A DNA stretch of 11,759 nt from Carex sylvatica (lineage: Eukaryota > Streptophyta > Magnoliopsida > Poales > Cyperaceae), in contig CAXKVR010000568.1 of NCBI GenBank assembly GCA_964058845.1, positions 1-11,759 on the forward strand, read 5' to 3'. Shown in pieces: positions 7,417-11,759 of the stretch. Below the pieces are notes generated by a model that ran no database searches, was not told the DNA's origin, and saw only the letters and a list, made by a program, of their open reading frames with translations. The position numbers were made by a program, and so were the translations under genes. Within the stretch, counting starts at the first letter, position 1; every line of letters starts with the position of its first letter.

Positions 7417-7752
7417 CTACCATCTCTAATTTCATGCATCCATTGATGGACAATTAAGTTCCATAAATTATTTAGCTTCATAACAAAGCAACCATTTTTA
7501 GGGTGGATTAATTCATCATTTGGTTAACCAATTAATTCAATTTCCTCTGTTTACCAACAATTAATAAAATATTTTTGTAGAAACCAAATAATATAAAATA
7601 TACATATACAGTGTTATATATCTAGTTGCGTACGAAAACGGTTCACTGTACCCGTACGTGTACCGCTACCACCCGCCCACTGCATGGTCCATATATTGGT
7701 CCTCACCAATCTGCCCCTCTTTCAATTTAACGCTTAATAAAAAATATTAAGG
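7417..7752. other. Intergenic spacer with a GC-richer patch
   Basis: No gene. Positions 7625-7720 are richer in GC and contain GTACCCGTACGTGTACC, a near-palindromic GTAC-rich word. No clear promoter or transcript can be assigned. Confidence 0.4.
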
Positions 7753-7760
7753 GAGCGCTT

Positions 7761-8280
7761 TAGGGGTGTAAATGGATCGGATAACATCTGATTTCGTCCG
7801 AATTCGAATCTGAAAAAGTACTTAAATTATCCGATCCATATCCGTATCCAAGACTATTCGTATCCGTATCCGTATTTGTATCTGAAAAATTATAACGGAT
7901 ACAGATACAATAAGGCTTTTAGCCATCCGTCTCCGACCGTTTATACTTTAAACCACAACAAATGTGATATATGTTCTTAAATTGATTTATTAAATTGCAT
8001 ATTGTACGAATAATTTATTAAATTGCATATAGATATATATATTTTGATGAATAATATAATACTATGACATAATTAGTGATAAATATTTTAATAATATGAT
8101 AAATATTTTGTAACTAACAATCTAATTATGAAAAATATCCGTATATGTAATATTTAATATCCGATCCGTATCCGTATCCGAAACTATCCGTATCTGTATT
8201 TGTATTCAAAAAATTATAACGAATACGGATACAATAAAACCAATATCCAATTTATATTCGACCATTTACACCCCTAGCTA
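7761..8280. mobile_element. 520-bp non-autonomous hAT-type MITE with perfect 8-bp target duplication
   Basis: The left end TAGGGGTGTAAATGG and the right end CCATTTACACCCCTA are exact inverted repeats, with four extra bases (GCTA) at the right boundary. The flanks GAGCGCTT (7753-7760) and GAGCGCTT (8281-8288) are a perfect 8-bp duplication, the hAT hallmark. TAGGGGTGTAAA-type ends with TATCCGTATCCG subterminal repeats are a familiar plant hAT MITE style. Internally, 7831-7943 and 8161-8268 are diverged direct repeats (CCGATCC, TATCCGTATCC, AAATTATAACG, GATACAATAA in the same order). ATTTATTAAATTGCATAT is also doubled (7985-8002, 8013-8030). No transposase; mobilisation would need an autonomous relative elsewhere. 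Confidence 0.92.
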
Positions 8281-8289
8281 GAGCGCTTC

Positions 8290-8331
8290 CCACTTGTGCA
8301 ATTACACGTTTCCGGTCCACTTGTGCAACTA
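8290..8331. repeat. Short direct repeat CCACTTGTGCAA
   Basis: CCACTTGTGCAA followed by TTA or CTA occurs at about 8290-8304 and 8317-8331, 27 bp apart, just right of the hAT MITE target duplication. No function is evident. Confidence 0.6.
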
Positions 8332-9648
8332 AAGGGTATAGCTGTCATTCTTTTTCTTTTCTTATCAAGGTACGTGCGTTGTTTTGCCCACACCAGTAGC
8401 AGGAGGTCCAATGACCAAATTCCTATTATATATATATATATATATATTGCACTTCCCGATCGAGATAGTAATTAAACTATCAAACAAAAATGCATGTCTT
8501 AACCAAACAAGACTATATATACTACATGTATTTATTTATATATATTTTCCAAAGTTCTATGTCAGGCAAAAGAAAATTTTGATCGCATGTGATTTTTCTA
8601 AAATAATATTTTAAGTAGAACCTTAATTTGACCTTCTTTATTACTTGAGCAGACCAAGAATTAGAATTATCATTTTTTGTTGCATTTTAATTTCTAACAA
8701 CAAATATAAGGCCTGTAAGGTCGAACTCAAGTGAATGTCGATCTTCTGCAGTAAATTAAATTTTGAATTTGTTTAAAATCCAATTAGTTATTTAATTCAG
8801 ACTAAACTTAAAGCTTTAAGAAATATTAATAAACAAAAACTGAATTCGGACCAATTTAAAATTTCAAGAAAAATGTCTTTGATCGCACCAACTGATATGA
8901 TTTTCTCTAGAACAAACGGTGCACCAATTGATATGAAATTTTGAGTTACGTTCTTCCCAGTCCTTTCTATTCTTGGGTCATAGAATCTTTGAGCTCATAT
9001 CAAACATAAAAATACAATAATTTTAACATTATAAGTTTTGCCAAAAAAAAATTGAGGTTAGGTCAGGCGAAGACGTAGAATTTTGTGTTCACTGGTCTTG
9101 CAAGAATTGTTCAAAAGCTATTTGCTTCTTGAACATACAACCTCACTAAAAAAAAAGGCATATGTGAGGTTATCATTGTGAATAAAATTGACAGTATTAC
9201 AAGGATTGTTAAAGAATATTATAGAGTATGAGAATTGCTAAAGAATCACAAGGATTTTAGTTGTCCGTGTGAACAAAAGGGTTTATCTCAAAAACAAAAG
9301 AATTAAAATTGTGATCATGATTTACATTCTAAGCGAATCTCAATCGTCTATCAAATGAAAACCAAATCTGACAATGTTTAGTTAACCTTTATCTCCAAAT
9401 TGATGTCAAATCAAATGAACAAATGAAAAGAATGAATCTCATCTCAGTGCTCTCCAATATTCAGAGCATGCAATGTCAGACATCTGTCATATATATGCAA
9501 CAGAGATCACCTTGATTCTAGTTTAATTTTATACAACTCCAGTCTTAGAATATCCATAATCCTATGCCATATGATTTATATATATACAATTTAGGCACTT
9601 GAATTTCGTCATTTTGTCAAATAAAAACAAAAAGACAAATAACTTAGA
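8332..9648. other. Intergenic DNA, no gene seen
   Basis: An AT dinucleotide run lies at 8424-8448. GCACCAACTGATATGA near 8885 recurs with one change near 8922. AACCTCAC (9139-9146) and GTGAGGTT (9164-9171) form an 8-bp stem with a 17-base loop. CAAGGATT and ATTGTTAAAGAAT-like words are repeated between 9199 and 9257. I find no ORF with coding character. Confidence 0.5.
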
Positions 9649-9789
9649 CTATGTAGGGGTCATCCAATTATAATACAAGGGACTTCCATTTTCAAATACA
9701 ACCCAATCTTTTTCGATACCTCTAAAATATAACCAATTATCCATGGAATAAATTGTAAAAGCTCCTCCAATATGCCATCTCCATAAGCA
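9649..9789 (-). pseudogene. Possible gene fragment, product unknown
   Basis: The frame from 9789 to the TAG at 9651-9649 encodes 46 residues of protein-like composition with five Trp and many Tyr, Phe and Gly, including RWHIGGAFTIYSMDNWLYF and DWVVFENGSPLYYNWMTPT. It has no start of its own: a stop precedes it at 9792-9790, and no acceptor gives an in-frame join that I can support. About 90 bp upstream, a stretch near 9975-9913 ends in a strong donor (TG then GTAAGT) and could be another exon. A second frame, 9845-9660, is also open for 61 codons over the same bases. I do not recognise either product. The mismatched frames suggest a broken gene remnant if anything. Confidence 0.25.
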
Positions 9790-9975
9790 TTACTGTTATA
9801 ATATCTTAAAAAAATACTGTGTACATATACTTTGGTACATTCCATACTTTTATGGTTCAGGTTCGTTTCTCAAAATGAAAATAGCACAATACTAGACATG
9901 CCTTGGTACACTTACCATTTAATGCTAAATTTTGAGATTTGGGAAAAAGCGCTAGGAGGGGTTGCTTGAGGAGGT

Positions 9976-11389
9976 GGAAAAAATATATTTCTCTGTGTGC
10001 TGCGGATTGATTACTTTATAAAATATTAATACTAAATCTATGCAGAATCAGATGACAAAACTAAATAAAATAAAAATTATAACTAAATCTCTAAAAATCA
10101 AATCTCGTGTCAAAAATTATATGGCTGAGATTTGTCAAGATGCGCTAAGTGAAAAAATGAGGGTCAAGGCCCTCATTTATTTGTAACTACAAGGTAAAAA
10201 AAGGAAATTAAAATTTTCTTTCTAAGTATATAAAAATATGTTATTTTATCTAAATTCTTTTTTTGTATCTTATACATTATTTAATTTTCTAGATTAGATG
10301 TAAAATAGAAATAAATATACTGCAATGTTCATTATTTGTATTTCCATAAAACTATATAAAAATTAAAGCTATTCAAAAAACAGAAGATTTTATTATATCA
10401 TTTAAATAAATTGATATTGTATACATTGATTATCGGTCTCCAATTGGTCTTACTTGTATTAATTGTACTCTAGTTTTTTGGTGTCTCCACAAATTTATAT
10501 TATATTGTTTTATTTTCTGATCACAAGTTGAAAAGTTTAATTAATTTGTATTAATTTGTGGAAAACACATCGTAGCGTGTAACTTCTGTATAGTCATTGG
10601 CATAGTCTGCTGCGGATTGTTGATGAATGGAAACTGTAATTTTGTGTAAAAAGGTGGTGAATGAAAACCGTGGAACTTTAAAAAAGGTCACCATGATTCT
10701 GAGCTAATTTGTGGATTGTTGTGGGAAGAAACATGGTTCTCTAAATTGCTGATTTCTAAATCAACACATCATTATTTAAAATTGTAATAAATAACAATTT
10801 TAGCCTTCTCATTTTCCTAATTTTAACTATTTTCTTTTAAGGATGCCAAATTGAAAATTCATTGACAACATTTTATATTCATTAAATAACTTGTAATTTT
10901 AAAATGCAACTTTTGAAATATTATACATATTATACGCATACGATACCATGAAAATAATGATAGTTGATGCAAGTTTACAGTGACAAGGCTCGTAACAGGG
11001 TATATTAAAAATCATATTTTCGAAATCTGATTACTGATCATGATTGTTTTTATTTTAAACAAGTATCATGTCTTCCGTGTAGTGAAGAATATTGTTTTAA
11101 AATCTGATTTACAGACTTTGATTTTTATTATATTGTGTAAAAAGTGGATCCAATAATATTACATTTTATATCCTAATTTACCTTGAATGCATGTCGGACT
11201 TGATTTATTCTTGACATACATTTTATAAAATTGGAGTTTAAGAAATTACATTACTGGTTTCATCATATATCTTAATTAATATCTGATATAGAATTCCGAT
11301 CTTAATTAATTTTGCACACAGAGAAACTAATTATATTTTGAAAGAAATCTGATGACAAACTAATTGATCTTAAATAGGGTCCCATCAGT
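9976..11389. other. AT-rich intergenic DNA, no gene seen
   Basis: No long or compositionally convincing ORF. TGCTGCGGATTG is repeated near 9999 and 10608. Many A/T runs and TTAATTAA-like words are present but no transposon ends or tandem arrays could be defined. Confidence 0.5.
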
Positions 11390-11397
11390 GGCGTAGC

Positions 11398-11633
11398 TAG
11401 TGTAGTGCTCTCGGACCGGGTTCGGGCGGACCGGGCGTACCCGGGGTCGGGTACGGGTTTGAGTCGGGTACGGGTGGGTTTTGAACCAAATAACCGTACC
11501 CTACCCGTTTTTTACCCGTACCCGTGTACCCGTTTACCCGACCCATACCCGGGCTCGGGCACGGGTAACCCGGGTACTGGGCACGGGCGGGTACGGGTCG
11601 GGTCTGCCCCCGATGGGTATTTGGAAACCACTA
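11398..11633. mobile_element. 236-bp GC-rich hAT-like insertion with 8-bp target duplication
   Basis: GGCGTAGC stands at 11390-11397 and again at 11634-11641, and joining the flanks restores a continuous CAGTGGCGTAGCTAGGATTT. The insert starts TAGTGTAGTGC and ends CCACTA, giving a five-base inverted terminus (TAGTG/CACTA). Inside, GGGTCGGGTACGGGT words in the left part face ACCCGTACCCG words in the right, so it folds back. An 8-bp duplication and this composition fit a short non-autonomous hAT element. It is much more GC-rich than all neighbours. Frames open across it are by-products of its composition. Confidence 0.7.
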
Positions 11634-11641
11634 GGCGTAGC

Positions 11642-11759
11642 TAGGATTTTCATCAGAGGTAGGTAAAATTAATTATTATTATTTTATTTAAATTATTAAA
11701 TAATTTTCATTGGAATCGGAATCGGTAATTGACCATGAATTGAAATCGAGAAAATCGGT
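11642..11759. other. Right-edge sequence, possible host element of the hAT insertion
   Basis: AT-rich sequence then GGAATCGGAATCGG. The reconstructed target CAGTGGCGTAGCTAGGATTT resembles a phrase I associate with ends of other plant repeats, so the insertion may be nested. This cannot be settled with the window ending here. Confidence 0.25.

Overview
The window reads as nuclear DNA of a flowering plant. It is very AT-rich, has long non-coding stretches, contains intron-type GT...AG signals with a plant telo-box, and is dense in small non-autonomous DNA transposons and microsatellites. I see no bacterial, organellar or viral gene. The species cannot be named from the sequence alone. I do not see a new multi-gene system; the interest lies in nested and duplicated transposon structures and in one unusual gene start.

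Left end (1 to about 1530, minus strand): the 5' part of a probable intron-containing protein gene that runs off the left edge. A TATA-like box (1521-1528), a short upstream ORF (1442-1480), a telo-box (1372-1389) and a start codon at 1360 are followed by up to five small exons. Their splice phases agree at every junction, although two of the acceptors are weak. I do not recognise the protein. A 39-bp direct repeat duplicates the start-codon region exactly 120 bp upstream and creates the upstream ORF. Two introns carry further small duplications, one of which copies a 3' splice site. A CACTA-transposon-like terminus lies at 1140-1152.

Middle (about 1530-8290): no convincing gene. In order it holds a decayed inverted-repeat MITE (3351-3710), a 29-base poly(A) tract preceded by AATAAA, short tandem repeats near 4300, a GC-rich hAT-like remnant followed by 165 bases without a G (4587-5076), a five-copy tandem array of about 98-bp units (5431-5945), and a 1.27-kb foldback element (6145-7409). 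Inside the foldback are AT microsatellites, a nested 416-bp foldback MITE with a 9-bp target duplication (6446-6861) and a third copy of the outer terminus. A well-preserved 520-bp hAT-type MITE with a perfect 8-bp target duplication lies at 7761-8280. The decayed MITE at 3351-3710 and the nested one at 6446-6861 belong to one family.

Right end (8289-11759): mostly featureless AT-rich intergenic DNA. There is one possible gene fragment on the minus strand near 9649-9970, and a 236-bp GC-rich hAT-like insertion (11398-11633) flanked by the 8-bp duplication GGCGTAGC.
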